Assembly (NCBI GenBank): GCA_965221785.1
Contig: CBDCSR010000003.1
Span: 248,001-312,000, forward strand
Direction of reading: 5' to 3'
Length of the DNA stretch: 64,000 nt
Source of the DNA: BD2-11 sp965221785
Lineage (GTDB): Bacteria; Gemmatimonadota; Gemmatimonadetes; Longimicrobiales; Gaopeijiaceae
Position numbers and translations under genes: made by a program. Positions 8,665 through 17,127 of this stretch are shown here, piece by piece. How positions within the stretch are numbered: position 1 is the first letter of the stretch; each line of letters begins with the position of its first letter. The notes under the pieces are model-generated. The model was not told the DNA's origin, did no database searches, and was given only the letters and a program-made list of their open reading frames with translations.

Positions 8665-9784
8665 GAGACGCTTCCTCGCAACGTTTTTTGTTGCGTGGGC
8701 CCTGTCGGCCCCCGCAGGACTGCTCTTCGCGCTCGCCCCGCGCAACGATTGTCCAACCTGCGTCTTCCCAGGCGAGGAGTGGGAAATCGTCCCCCGGGAC
8801 GGACTGGCCGGCTTCGGCTGGGACGCCGACGCGCTCGGGCTGGTGCGCGACTTCGTACGCGACAGCGCCAACTCCACCGGCATCGTGGTGGCGGACCGGG
8901 GCCGCATCGTCTTCCAGTACGGCGACATCGAGGAGTTGTCGTATCTGGCCTCGGTGCGCAAGAGCATCCTGGCGATGCTTTACGGCTACTGGGTTGAGAA
9001 CGGCACCATCGACCTGAACGCCACCATGGCCGACCTGGGCGTGGACGACATCGGCGGGCTGCTGCCCATCGAACTGGGCGCCACGGTGGACCACCTGGTC
9101 ACGGCGCGCTCGGGCGTCTACCACCCGGCCTCCAACGGCGGGGACAATCTCTCCGAGGCGCCGCCGCGCGGGTCGCAGGAGCCAGGCACCTACATGCTCT
9201 ACAGCAACTGGGACTTCAACGCCGCCGGCGCCGTCTTCGAACAGCTCACCGGCCGCAACCTCTACGACGAGGCCCAGGCGCAGCTGGCGATCCCGCTCCG
9301 GTTCGAGGACTGGGACCGGTCGATGCACCGCAAGTCGGGCAACCTCTCGATCTCGCGCAATCCGGCGTACCACTTCTGGCTGTCCACGCGCGACATGGCG
9401 CGCATCGGGCACCTTATGCTCAACGAGGGCTCGTGGGACGGAGAGCCGATCATCTCGCGGGAGTGGGCGCGGCGCATCGTGAGCGTCGTAACCCCGCTGG
9501 AGGAGATGAACCCGGAGCGGCGCCGGGACGGCTACTTCGGCTACGGCTACATGTGGTGGGTGTGGGACGGCCCGCGCGCCACAGGCCCGTTCGAGGGGGC
9601 CTACAGCGGGCGCGGGGCGGTCGGACAGTGGATCACGGTGTTCCCCGCTCTCGACCTTGTGGTGGCGCACAAGACCAACTCGGTGTACGGGCGCACCACC
9701 AGCTGGGAGTCGTGGGAGCGGGCGCTGGAGTTGCTCTTCGCGGCGAAGGGAATCGAGATGGAGGAGTGGCCGTGGAGCGGTTGA
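8663..9784 (+). CDS. Secreted serine beta-lactamase-like hydrolase (class C/DD-peptidase fold)
   Basis: A 373-residue protein with an N-terminal hydrophobic signal or anchor (residues 3-26). The catalytic Ser-x-x-Lys motif is SVRK (residues 97-100) and the second motif YSN is at 180-182. The C-terminal GRGAVGQWI stretch sits where the KTG-like motif is expected. This fold covers class C beta-lactamases, DD-peptidases and esterases; these environmental members are usually esterase- or peptidase-like and do not by themselves indicate resistance. The start codon overlaps that of the divergent DUF167 gene, and the 3' end overlaps the RidA-like gene by 13 nt. Confidence 0.85.
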   Translation: MRRFLATFFVAWALSAPAGLLFALAPRNDCPTCVFPGEEWEIVPRDGLAGFGWDADALGLVRDFVRDSANSTGIVVADRGRIVFQYGDIEELSYLASVRKSILAMLYGYWVENGTIDLNATMADLGVDDIGGLLPIELGATVDHLVTARSGVYHPASNGGDNLSEAPPRGSQEPGTYMLYSNWDFNAAGAVFEQLTGRNLYDEAQAQLAIPLRFEDWDRSMHRKSGNLSISRNPAYHFWLSTRDMARIGHLMLNEGSWDGEPIISREWARRIVSVVTPLEEMNPERRRDGYFGYGYMWWVWDGPRATGPFEGAYSGRGAVGQWITVFPALDLVVAHKTNSVYGRTTSWESWERALELLFAAKGIEMEEWPWSG

Positions 9785-10329
9785 GGAAGCGGGCGGGCGG
9801 CACGTCGGCGGGCGGGCGCGGATGCCGGTGGAAGGGGGCCGCGTTCCTGATGGCGGGCACGCTCGCAGCCGGGTGCGCGCCCGCGGGGGCGCCGGACGCG
9901 GAGGGCGGCCAGACCGCGGCCGAACCCGCCCCGCGCAAGGAGATCATCCAGCCCGAGGGGGTGGCCCGGCTGCCGGTCTTCTCGTCCGCCGTGCGCAGCG
10001 GTGACCTGATCTTCCTGTCGGGCGCGATCGGGGCGCTCCCGGGGGTGTCGCCGCCGACTCTGGCCGTGGGCGGGATCATCCCCGAGACCCGTCAGACCAT
10101 GGACAACCTGGCGACCGTGCTGGAGGCAGCCGGGGCGGGATGGGAGGACGTGGTCAAGTGCACCGTCTTCCTCGCCGACATGGCCGACTACGCCACCTTC
10201 AACGAGGTCTACCTGGAGTACTTCCCGGAGGACCCGCCGGCCCGCTCCGCGCTGGCCGCGGCCGGACTGGCCTTCGACGCGCGGGTCGAGGTGGAGTGCA
10301 TCGCGGCGGTTCCGGAGGGCGACCGGTAG
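9772..10329 (+). CDS. RidA/YjgF family lipoprotein
   Basis: A 185-residue protein whose last ~130 residues are a RidA (YjgF/YER057c/UK114) domain: PVFSSAVRSGDLIFLSGAIG, QTMDNLATVLEAAG and PARSALAAAGL (the conserved Arg that binds the carboxylate of enamine/imine substrates). RidA hydrolyses reactive 2-aminoacrylate and is normally cytosolic; here a leader with a lipobox (LAAGC) predicts an exported lipoprotein, which is unusual. GTG at 9772 follows GAGGAG and overlaps the beta-lactamase-like gene by 13 nt, so the two are probably translationally coupled. An in-frame ATG inside the leader (9850) would shorten it but keep the lipobox. Confidence 0.82.
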   Translation: MERLRKRAGGTSAGGRGCRWKGAAFLMAGTLAAGCAPAGAPDAEGGQTAAEPAPRKEIIQPEGVARLPVFSSAVRSGDLIFLSGAIGALPGVSPPTLAVGGIIPETRQTMDNLATVLEAAGAGWEDVVKCTVFLADMADYATFNEVYLEYFPEDPPARSALAAAGLAFDARVEVECIAAVPEGDR

Positions 10330-10341
10330 CGACCGCCCCCG

Positions 10342-10812
10342 CTAATCCATGATGCGCCGGTACGTCGCGCGCGAAACCCCGGTGATCTTCCCCTCCTCGT
10401 CGAGGCGCACGTACTCGTTCTGAATCGTGTTGCCGTCCTCGGAGAGGTTGTTGATGATGACCTGGTAGACTCTGCCGCCCCGGCTGTTCAGGATGCGCGT
10501 GGTGCGCTCGTTCACGACCTCGACCGCGGTTTCGGCGTTCTCCTGGCCCTCCACCGCGCGGAAGACGCCGTCGAACAGGGTCACGTATCCCCACTCGGAC
10601 GACTCGCCGCTGGCGTTCGTGTTCGCGACCGTGATGCGCATGCCGCCGTCACCATAGGGTTCATAGGTCATCACGTTGGAGGCCGGCGGGGGCCGGTCCG
10701 AGTCCATCAGCCAGGTTCCGTAGCGTGCCTCGCCCTGGGCTTCGACTCCCGAGGAGAATGCGAGTCCTGCCAGAATCGTCGTTGCCGGGAGCCATACGTT
10801 GCGAAGTCGCAT
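10342..10812 (-). CDS. Secreted small beta-rich protein (lipocalin-like, unknown function)
   Basis: A 156-residue protein with a clear signal peptide ending at GVEAQ. The mature part begins GTWLMDSDRPPP and alternates short hydrophobic strands with turns, ending in YRRIMD; this pattern resembles the lipocalin-like small exported proteins common in Acidobacteria and Gemmatimonadota. No catalytic residues can be assigned. The start at 10812 has a good SD (GGAGGATGAG-ATG). It converges with the RidA-like gene, 12 nt apart. Function unknown. Confidence 0.72.
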   Translation of the reverse strand: MRLRNVWLPATTILAGLAFSSGVEAQGEARYGTWLMDSDRPPPASNVMTYEPYGDGGMRITVANTNASGESSEWGYVTLFDGVFRAVEGQENAETAVEVVNERTTRILNSRGGRVYQVIINNLSEDGNTIQNEYVRLDEEGKITGVSRATYRRIMD

Positions 10813-11010
10813 CTCATCCTCCGTGTTGCGGTTAATGCCCCCTGGGGAGCGGGGATTGAGACAACATATGCGCGGCATCGGCCTCATGAAACGCCCGGGA
10901 TCCCCGACGCCGCCACTTTGGCCGGCGGGCGCGGCAACGATTGACCTTCCCGCACACTTTCGCAGATCTTCGTGCGCCGCATCAAACCCCTGTCACAGGC
11001 CGGAGACACC

Positions 11011-11667
11011 ATGACGAGACCCGCCCTCCCGATCCCCCTCTTCGTCCTCGCCCTCGCGTCGTCCCTCGCCGCCCCGGCCCTTGCCGCCCAGGACTTCGAG
11101 CGTCCCGAGGACTGGCAGGTCCGCTTCGACGAGCCCGGCGCCTCGGAGGAACAGCTGGAGATGTTCGTGTCGATGCCCCCCGGATGGCACGTAACCTCGG
11201 GGCCTGCCGGGATCTACTGGGGCCCGGAGATGGAGGCGTCGGGCGAGTACCGCATCGAGATGGAGGTCTTCCTCTTCGAACCCCGGGGGATGATGCGCGA
11301 GGCGTTCGGCTTCTTCGCCGGCGGGCGCAACCTGGACGGCGACGACATCGAATACACCTACTTCCTCATCCGCGACGGGGGCGAGTTCATCGTCAAGCGC
11401 CGCGAGGGCGCCGAGGCTCCCACGATCCATCCCTGGACCGGCCACGAGGCCATTCTGGGATGGGCGGATCGCGGAGACGGGGCCACGGCGAAGAACATCC
11501 TCGCCGTCGAGGCGGACGCGGACGAAGTGCGATTCTTCGTCAACGATGCCCAGATTGCCGTTCTTCCACGCGCCGAAGTCGCGATGGACGGCATCTACGG
11601 CTTTCGCGTGAACCACATGCTCAACCTGCACATCTCGCGGCTCGAGGCGATGCCGCTCGAGCGATAG
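11011..11667 (+). CDS. Secreted beta-sandwich (concanavalin-like) protein of unknown function
   Basis: A 218-residue protein with a signal peptide (cleavage after APALAA). The body is rich in aromatic beta strands and acidic turns (GIYWGPEMEASGEYRIEMEVF, NILAVEADADEVRFFVND), the profile of LamG/DUF1080-like carbohydrate-binding or hydrolase sandwiches. No catalytic residues can be named. ATG 11011 follows GGAGACACC; an upstream in-frame ATG at 10972 lies in Arg-rich sequence before the signal peptide and is less likely. Its stop is 25 nt from the stop of the convergent TonB receptor. Confidence 0.68.
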   Translation: MTRPALPIPLFVLALASSLAAPALAAQDFERPEDWQVRFDEPGASEEQLEMFVSMPPGWHVTSGPAGIYWGPEMEASGEYRIEMEVFLFEPRGMMREAFGFFAGGRNLDGDDIEYTYFLIRDGGEFIVKRREGAEAPTIHPWTGHEAILGWADRGDGATAKNILAVEADADEVRFFVNDAQIAVLPRAEVAMDGIYGFRVNHMLNLHISRLEAMPLER

Positions 11668-11692
11668 CGGCTCGCTGACAGTCCGTGGGCGG

Positions 11693-14431
11693 CTAGAAGT
11701 CGTACCTCACCCGCACCAGCAGCATTCTCCCGATCTCCGGCGCACCCACGAACTCCCGGTGCAGGTTGTTCAGGATGTTGTTCGCGGTCAGAGAGACATG
11801 CGTGCCGGGCTGGAACGGGAGCCGGTAGCCGATCGAGGTGTCGACAACGCTGTAGCCGCCCACGTCGCCGATGTAGACGCCGGAGTTCATCGGAAACGCC
11901 GCGGTCATCCGCATCCGCCCCCCGAACGAGAATCCGGTGGCGCGGTCGTCGAAGACGAACCCCACCGACCCCTTGTGATTGGGAGCGTTGAGCGCGATGT
12001 CGTCCGAACTGGTGCAGTTGCCGTCGTCGTTGAAGTCGAAGCACTCGTCGCTCTGGAAGGAGTAGCTCGCGTTGATCCGCACCCGGTCCGACGCGATGAC
12101 CTGCGCGGACAGGTCCGCTCCCCAGAAGTCGACCTCGCCGAAGTTGCGATAGGTGACGAGGAGGTCGGGGCTGCCGACCTGGTCGGGGACCACGGTGCCG
12201 AGGGGGAGCTGGGCCACTCCCTCGACGATCGGCCGGATCTGCTCCATGGACACCAGCCCGGACTGGATGAGCGGTGTCAGGCGGTGGATGACGAAGGCCG
12301 TGGTGCTCTCGGGGTCGAAGAAGACGTTCGGGGTCACGACGCGGAGCGGGCCGACGAAGTTCTCCACCCGGCTGTAGTACACGTCCGCGGCCAGCAGTAC
12401 GCGGTCGTCGATCAGGCCCTTGTATCCGATTTCGTAGGTGTTGTTGATGGTCGAGGTGAGATCGGTGATGGTCTCAGCCGGCGAGCCGTCGAGCGGGAAC
12501 GCATCCGCCGGATCGATGGCCGCCTGGTTCAGCCGGCGGAGCACGGTGCCGATCGCGGGATCACCCGGCAGCGCGCCGGGATTCTGCAGGAGATTCTTCA
12601 GGATATCGGCGAAGGGCTGGAAACCGGGGCTGAGGAGCGCGGGCAGCATCTCGAGGAGCCCTGGCCACAGCGCCGCGGCGTTCGCCGGAAGGGCCTGCCC
12701 CGGTGCGAAGGGCGAGCGCATGCAGTACGACATGAGCCCGCCGGGGCACTGGGCGTTGAAGGTGAAGCCGCCGGAGGGCACCCCAAGCGCGCGTATGTTG
12801 TAGGTGACGGGCAGTGGATCGAGTGGAATCTGCGCCGCGATGATGTCCAGGAAGAGGTTGGTGGTGGTCGGGGTCGCAAACGCCCGGTTGTAGGTGAGGC
12901 GGAAGTTCTGGTTGTCGGCCGGCCGGACCACGAGCGCCGCGCGGGGGGACAGGTTCACGTCGGCAAGCCGGTTGTGATCGTCCAGCCGGATCGCCGTGAC
13001 GAGGTCGATCCGGTCGCTCAACGATGTCTCCGAGTGCAGATAGGTGCCGACTTCGGAGATCATGTCGTCGTCTTCGTTCCGCCCGAAGATCGTCCCGCCG
13101 GTGCGCGGATCGGTCCGCTGCAGGTCGACGCCGTAGGTGAAGCTCTGCCGGGAGCCGATGTCGAAGCCGTGCTGGACCTGGGCCGCCATGGTGCGCGACT
13201 GGTCCACGACCGCCGCGCCGGTGCGGAGGCCGAAGGTGCCGTCCTGGACCGGCGCGTTGAGATCGCCCCCGGAATCAGTCATGTTGAGGAAGGCCTGCGC
13301 GAAGAGCCGGCCCTTCGACAGGCGGGCCTGCGCGAAGTTGTACGTCCAGTTCTTCACCTGAAAGGCCCCGATGCCCGTCATGTCCACACCCTTGGCAAGG
13401 GTGCTGGTGCCGCCGTTCACGATGAACGACCCGTCGTCGTCGAACCGGAAGTCGAGGCGGGCGTTGGCGGAGTATCGCTCCGAGTCGTAGTCCCGGGTGC
13501 AGATCATGCCGCATGCGCCCATGCGGGCCTGTGCCTCGCCGGGATCGTCGTATTCCCAGTCGTTCCCGCGCTGGTACTGGCCGGAGATCTTCAGCCCGAA
13601 GTTCTCCGACGGAGAGTGGGCGGACCGGAACTGGCCGTGGAAGAGCGAGCGCTCGCCGCCCGCCAGCGAGATCGTGGTGCCCTGCCGGTCGATCGGCGAG
13701 GACGTGATGATGTGCATCACGCCGTTCGAGGCGTTGGGTCCGTAGAGCGCCGCCCCGGGGCCCAGCGAGACTTCGATCCGGTCGATGTCCAGGTCGGTCG
13801 TCGGAAACATCTGGTATGCGTTGAACCGGAGCGACGGAACGCGCGCGTAGCGGTTGTCGATGATCGTCAGCAGGCTTCCGGAGAAGACGTTGTTGAAGCC
13901 GCGCGCCACCACGGTCCCCTGGGCGATGCCCGTCTGGACCGCATCCACCCCGGGAAGCGTCTTGACGTGCTCGGCCACGGTGACCGCCGCGACCCTCGCG
14001 ACCTCCGCCCCGGAAACCGTCGCAACCGACGCGGGAGCGTCGAGCGCCTTCTCCTGGCGGCGTGACGCGGTGACCACGACCGGGTTGAGGATCAAGGCCC
14101 GGGAGCGGATGGGAATCTCGATGTCGGTGGTGCCGCCCGCGTCCACGGCGATCCCGTCCAGGCGGGTGGTTTCGTAGCCGATCAGGGTCACGATCACCGA
14201 ATAGGCGCCGGCGGGAACCGATGCGGAGAAGTCACCCTCGGCCCCGGTAGCGCCCAGCATCTGCCCCACGATCTCGATCGTCGCGCCCGAGACCGGCGTC
14301 CCCGCCTCCGCGTCCGTCACGCGGCCCGAGAGGGTCCCCTGCTGCCCCGCGAGCGGGGCGCTGAAGAAGATACCCAGGGCGACGAACATCCAGGGAAGAC
14401 ACCGCTGACACCTCGTGCTGATCGCTTTCAT
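11693..14431 (-). CDS. TonB-dependent receptor with carboxypeptidase-regulatory-like N-terminal domain
   Basis: A 912-residue outer-membrane receptor. After a signal peptide (ends PLAGQQ) comes a carboxypeptidase D regulatory-like beta-sandwich (residues ~30-115, GTLSGRVTDAEAGTPVSGAT), then a plug domain (VVVTASRRQEKALDAP, a TonB-box-like start; GFNNVFSGSLLTIIDNRY; GPGAALYGPNASNGVMHI) and a 22-strand-type barrel ending in an aromatic residue (RVRYDF). It imports an unknown ligand using TonB energy. The open frame extends to 14782, but ATG 14431 has a strong SD (GGGAGGAG) and starts the signal peptide. No SusD partner lies adjacent, so a plain import role is more likely than a SusCD pair. Confidence 0.88.
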   Translation of the reverse strand: MKAISTRCQRCLPWMFVALGIFFSAPLAGQQGTLSGRVTDAEAGTPVSGATIEIVGQMLGATGAEGDFSASVPAGAYSVIVTLIGYETTRLDGIAVDAGGTTDIEIPIRSRALILNPVVVTASRRQEKALDAPASVATVSGAEVARVAAVTVAEHVKTLPGVDAVQTGIAQGTVVARGFNNVFSGSLLTIIDNRYARVPSLRFNAYQMFPTTDLDIDRIEVSLGPGAALYGPNASNGVMHIITSSPIDRQGTTISLAGGERSLFHGQFRSAHSPSENFGLKISGQYQRGNDWEYDDPGEAQARMGACGMICTRDYDSERYSANARLDFRFDDDGSFIVNGGTSTLAKGVDMTGIGAFQVKNWTYNFAQARLSKGRLFAQAFLNMTDSGGDLNAPVQDGTFGLRTGAAVVDQSRTMAAQVQHGFDIGSRQSFTYGVDLQRTDPRTGGTIFGRNEDDDMISEVGTYLHSETSLSDRIDLVTAIRLDDHNRLADVNLSPRAALVVRPADNQNFRLTYNRAFATPTTTNLFLDIIAAQIPLDPLPVTYNIRALGVPSGGFTFNAQCPGGLMSYCMRSPFAPGQALPANAAALWPGLLEMLPALLSPGFQPFADILKNLLQNPGALPGDPAIGTVLRRLNQAAIDPADAFPLDGSPAETITDLTSTINNTYEIGYKGLIDDRVLLAADVYYSRVENFVGPLRVVTPNVFFDPESTTAFVIHRLTPLIQSGLVSMEQIRPIVEGVAQLPLGTVVPDQVGSPDLLVTYRNFGEVDFWGADLSAQVIASDRVRINASYSFQSDECFDFNDDGNCTSSDDIALNAPNHKGSVGFVFDDRATGFSFGGRMRMTAAFPMNSGVYIGDVGGYSVVDTSIGYRLPFQPGTHVSLTANNILNNLHREFVGAPEIGRMLLVRVRYDF

Positions 14432-14579
14432 CGAACTCTCCTCCCATGCGGATGCCCAGGGCGCCCGGAAGAACGGATTTGTCGTGGCTGTGACCGATAT
14501 TGTCGCAAGTACAGTCGTTTCCAAGGTGAATTGAGCCTTTCCGAGGACGGGCAAAGTAACCTGTCGGCCATCCGGGCGG

Positions 14580-17105
14580 CTAGGGACGAGCCCAGGCCTC
14601 CAGTTGCGCCCTTGCCCGGTCGAAGCGGCCCAGCAGGTTCGGGATGTCGACGTCTCCATAGCCGATGACAAGGCGGTTTCGCGCGACGCGCAGCACCTCC
14701 GCCAGCTCACGGGCCGCGCGCATTCTGGCGCCGGGCTCCGTACTCCCGATTTCGCCGATCCAGATGGGCGCGGTGTGGGCAAACGGATAGCTGGCCATGG
14801 AAGGCCATGCCGTGCTCCCGCCGACCGCGCGGACGGCGACCCATCCGCCTTCGGGGAGATCGAGCGTTCCTTCGTGGTGGCGGGAGCCGGGCCCGGCGAG
14901 ACCGTCGGATTGCCATGCCACCTCTCCGTTGACGAGCAGGTCTACGCGCTCGACGCCACCCGCCGAACTCAGGTCGAGCGTCCAGGAGGAGGATCCGGAC
15001 GCCACCACCCCGCCCGGCCCCGCCCCTTCCAGCCGGAAGTCCAGGAAGGGACCGTTCGTGACGAAACTGCGGCCCTCCCTGAGGGCGGCCATGTACGCCG
15101 GCCAGTGGAGCTGGCCGCCCGTCATCGCGTACACCCTGGTGGTCCCCACCGCCATGGTGCGGAAGAAGTTGTTCATCACGTCGGTACCGGCGCTGGGCGC
15201 CACCGGAATGCCCAGGCTGAGGAAGCGGTGCCACACCTGGGTGGTGGTCGTCTCGTCGCTCCACAGGCAGACCACCTCCAGCGCGTCCAGGTCGCCGAGA
15301 ACCGCGTCCGCCACCAGCTCGACGGGCACGCTGGGAGCGAGGTTCTCGAAGGGCACTTCCGACCACGGCTCGGCGCGCTCGGCGGCGCGCGCGTTCACCG
15401 GATGCACGTAATACCCGAAGCCGCCCCGCGAGCGGGCGTGGCCCAGCGCCTCCGCGTTCTCGCGGTCGTCGGTGCCGTAGACCTGATAGCCGGGGCCCCA
15501 CACCCACGGCCAGAAGAAGTCGCCGATGCCGATCAGGCCCACATGGCCGAGAAAGTGGGAGCGCACCTCCTGGCCGAAACGGATGAGGGGTCCCTCGCCC
15601 GCCCGCTCCCAGCCCCAGAGGTCCTGGTCCTCGAAGCGGTTGTGCAGGTTGGCCAGCAGCGGGGTGGCGACGTCGAGCGCCTCGCCGCGCATCATCGGCA
15701 CCAGGTCGGCCGGGGCCAGGTCGTAGGGCCCCCCGTAGTTCAGGTGAAAGTGGTGCTCCCCCGACACCCATCCCGCGGCCCGCGCGTCCCAGACCGGGGT
15801 GAGCGTCACCTCCACCTCGGTGGTCCGGCCGGCCGCCACCTCCACCGTACGCGTGACCTCGGGGGTCGCGAGCCCCTGCACGGCCGCCACGGTGGCGCTC
15901 CCGGCCGGCACCGTGTACTCGGCGATCCCCGGCGAGTAGGCATAGACCCGCCCGCTCTGCCCGTCGAACCAGGGCCGGGAGCCGGCCAGGACGGCGGGGT
16001 GGCCGGCGGCGTCCACCACGTCCAGGCGGGCGGCTGCGGGCGGGCCTCCTTCCTCGAGGGTGGTGCGCACCCGCAGCGTGCCCGTCCCGACACCCCAGTC
16101 CCAGGTGCGCACCACGACCTCCTCGGCCGGCCCGCCCGCGGCGGCCACACGGTAGAGCCGCATCGGCCGGTTGCCGTCCCCGCGCGAGAAGTACACCCAC
16201 TCCCCACCGGGCATGCTCCACGCGGGGGTGAGCGGTGTGCCGCCCCCCGTGTCCGGAGGCCCGACCAGCAGAATCGACCCCGTCGGGTTGTCCACGTTCA
16301 CCAGCCGCAGCTCCCACCCCGTCTGGGTGGGCCAGTTGACCGCCACCGTCGACCCGTCAGGGCTGAGCGCCGGGCGGGCCATGGAGGCGATGCTGCCCTC
16401 GAGCAGCGTGCGCGGCCCGGAGCCCGCCGGCGACCCGGCGTCGTCGAGCTCCCGCACCAGCACCCGGTCCCCGCTCCCTCCGCCCTTGGCGAGGTATGCC
16501 AGGACGCGCGCGCCCGGCTGCGGCTTCAGTTCGATCCCCGCGACGTCGGTGATCCGGATCTTCTCCCCGCTCGCGAGCTCGAGCGCCCAAAGGTCGATGG
16601 TGCCCGCCGAAGCGGACGCGAAGTAGAGCCGGGCGCCATCGGCCGAGAAGGCCGGATCGAGCTCGATCGCGGGCGTGTTCTCGGTCAGCAGCTCCGCGCC
16701 CGTCCCGGCGTCCACCACCACGATCCAGGTGTCGCGCGTGTCGTCGCGCACGAACGCGATGCGGGCCCCGTCCGGCGACCAGGCCGGGCGCGCGTCCATC
16801 GCCCCGCCCGAGGTCAGCCGGCGCGCGCCGCCGTCCACCAGGTCCATCACCCAGATCCAGCCGTGCGACGCGAAGGCCAGGCGGGTTCCGTCCGGCGAAG
16901 CCGCGGGATCGATGGGGCCGCTGGTGAGGGTGGGCATCTCGTAGCCTTCCAGATAGATCTGGTGGCCGTAGCCCTCCACCCTCGGGTAGCGGTTGGTCCA
17001 TTGGGCGGAAACCAGCGCCGGCGCCAATGCCAGGGCCAGGAGGATCCCGGCCGCTCGGCCAGGTCCCGGAACGACACCACGAGCCCGAATTGCGCCTCGA
17101 TTCAT
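14580..17105 (-). CDS. Secreted TolB-like propeller protein with CehA/McbA-type metallohydrolase domain
   Basis: An 841-residue exported protein. After the signal peptide, residues ~60-330 carry TolB/PD40-type propeller repeats (IDPAASPDGTRLAFAS, ARPAWSPDGARIAFVR, ARPALSPDGSTVAVNW). The C-terminal half is a PHP-like CehA/McbA domain: HHFH at 451-454 gives the HxH metal motif, followed by NLHNRFE, HPVNARAAE and a GTDVMNNF stretch expected to finish the metal site. CehA and McbA hydrolyse carbaryl esters, but most relatives have unknown substrates. SD AGGAGG lies 7 nt before ATG 17105. The stop is about 150 nt upstream of the TonB receptor start on the same strand, so co-expression is plausible. 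Confidence 0.82.
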   Translation of the reverse strand: MNRGAIRARGVVPGPGRAAGILLALALAPALVSAQWTNRYPRVEGYGHQIYLEGYEMPTLTSGPIDPAASPDGTRLAFASHGWIWVMDLVDGGARRLTSGGAMDARPAWSPDGARIAFVRDDTRDTWIVVVDAGTGAELLTENTPAIELDPAFSADGARLYFASASAGTIDLWALELASGEKIRITDVAGIELKPQPGARVLAYLAKGGGSGDRVLVRELDDAGSPAGSGPRTLLEGSIASMARPALSPDGSTVAVNWPTQTGWELRLVNVDNPTGSILLVGPPDTGGGTPLTPAWSMPGGEWVYFSRGDGNRPMRLYRVAAAGGPAEEVVVRTWDWGVGTGTLRVRTTLEEGGPPAAARLDVVDAAGHPAVLAGSRPWFDGQSGRVYAYSPGIAEYTVPAGSATVAAVQGLATPEVTRTVEVAAGRTTEVEVTLTPVWDARAAGWVSGEHHFHLNYGGPYDLAPADLVPMMRGEALDVATPLLANLHNRFEDQDLWGWERAGEGPLIRFGQEVRSHFLGHVGLIGIGDFFWPWVWGPGYQVYGTDDRENAEALGHARSRGGFGYYVHPVNARAAERAEPWSEVPFENLAPSVPVELVADAVLGDLDALEVVCLWSDETTTTQVWHRFLSLGIPVAPSAGTDVMNNFFRTMAVGTTRVYAMTGGQLHWPAYMAALREGRSFVTNGPFLDFRLEGAGPGGVVASGSSSWTLDLSSAGGVERVDLLVNGEVAWQSDGLAGPGSRHHEGTLDLPEGGWVAVRAVGGSTAWPSMASYPFAHTAPIWIGEIGSTEPGARMRAARELAEVLRVARNRLVIGYGDVDIPNLLGRFDRARAQLEAWARP

Positions 17106-17127
17106 GCTTCAGCCTCCTTTCCTGTCC

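Noticed and set aside
8663..9784. Beta-lactamase-like gene as an antibiotic-resistance gene
   Set aside because: The SxxK/YxN fold is shared by esterases and peptidases, and no resistance context is visible; only the fold is claimed.
11759..14065. Long open frame on the plus strand opposite the TonB receptor
   Set aside because: Arg/Val/His-biased composition, no domain, and it is fully antisense to a receptor with clear plug and barrel motifs. It is a GC-rich shadow frame.
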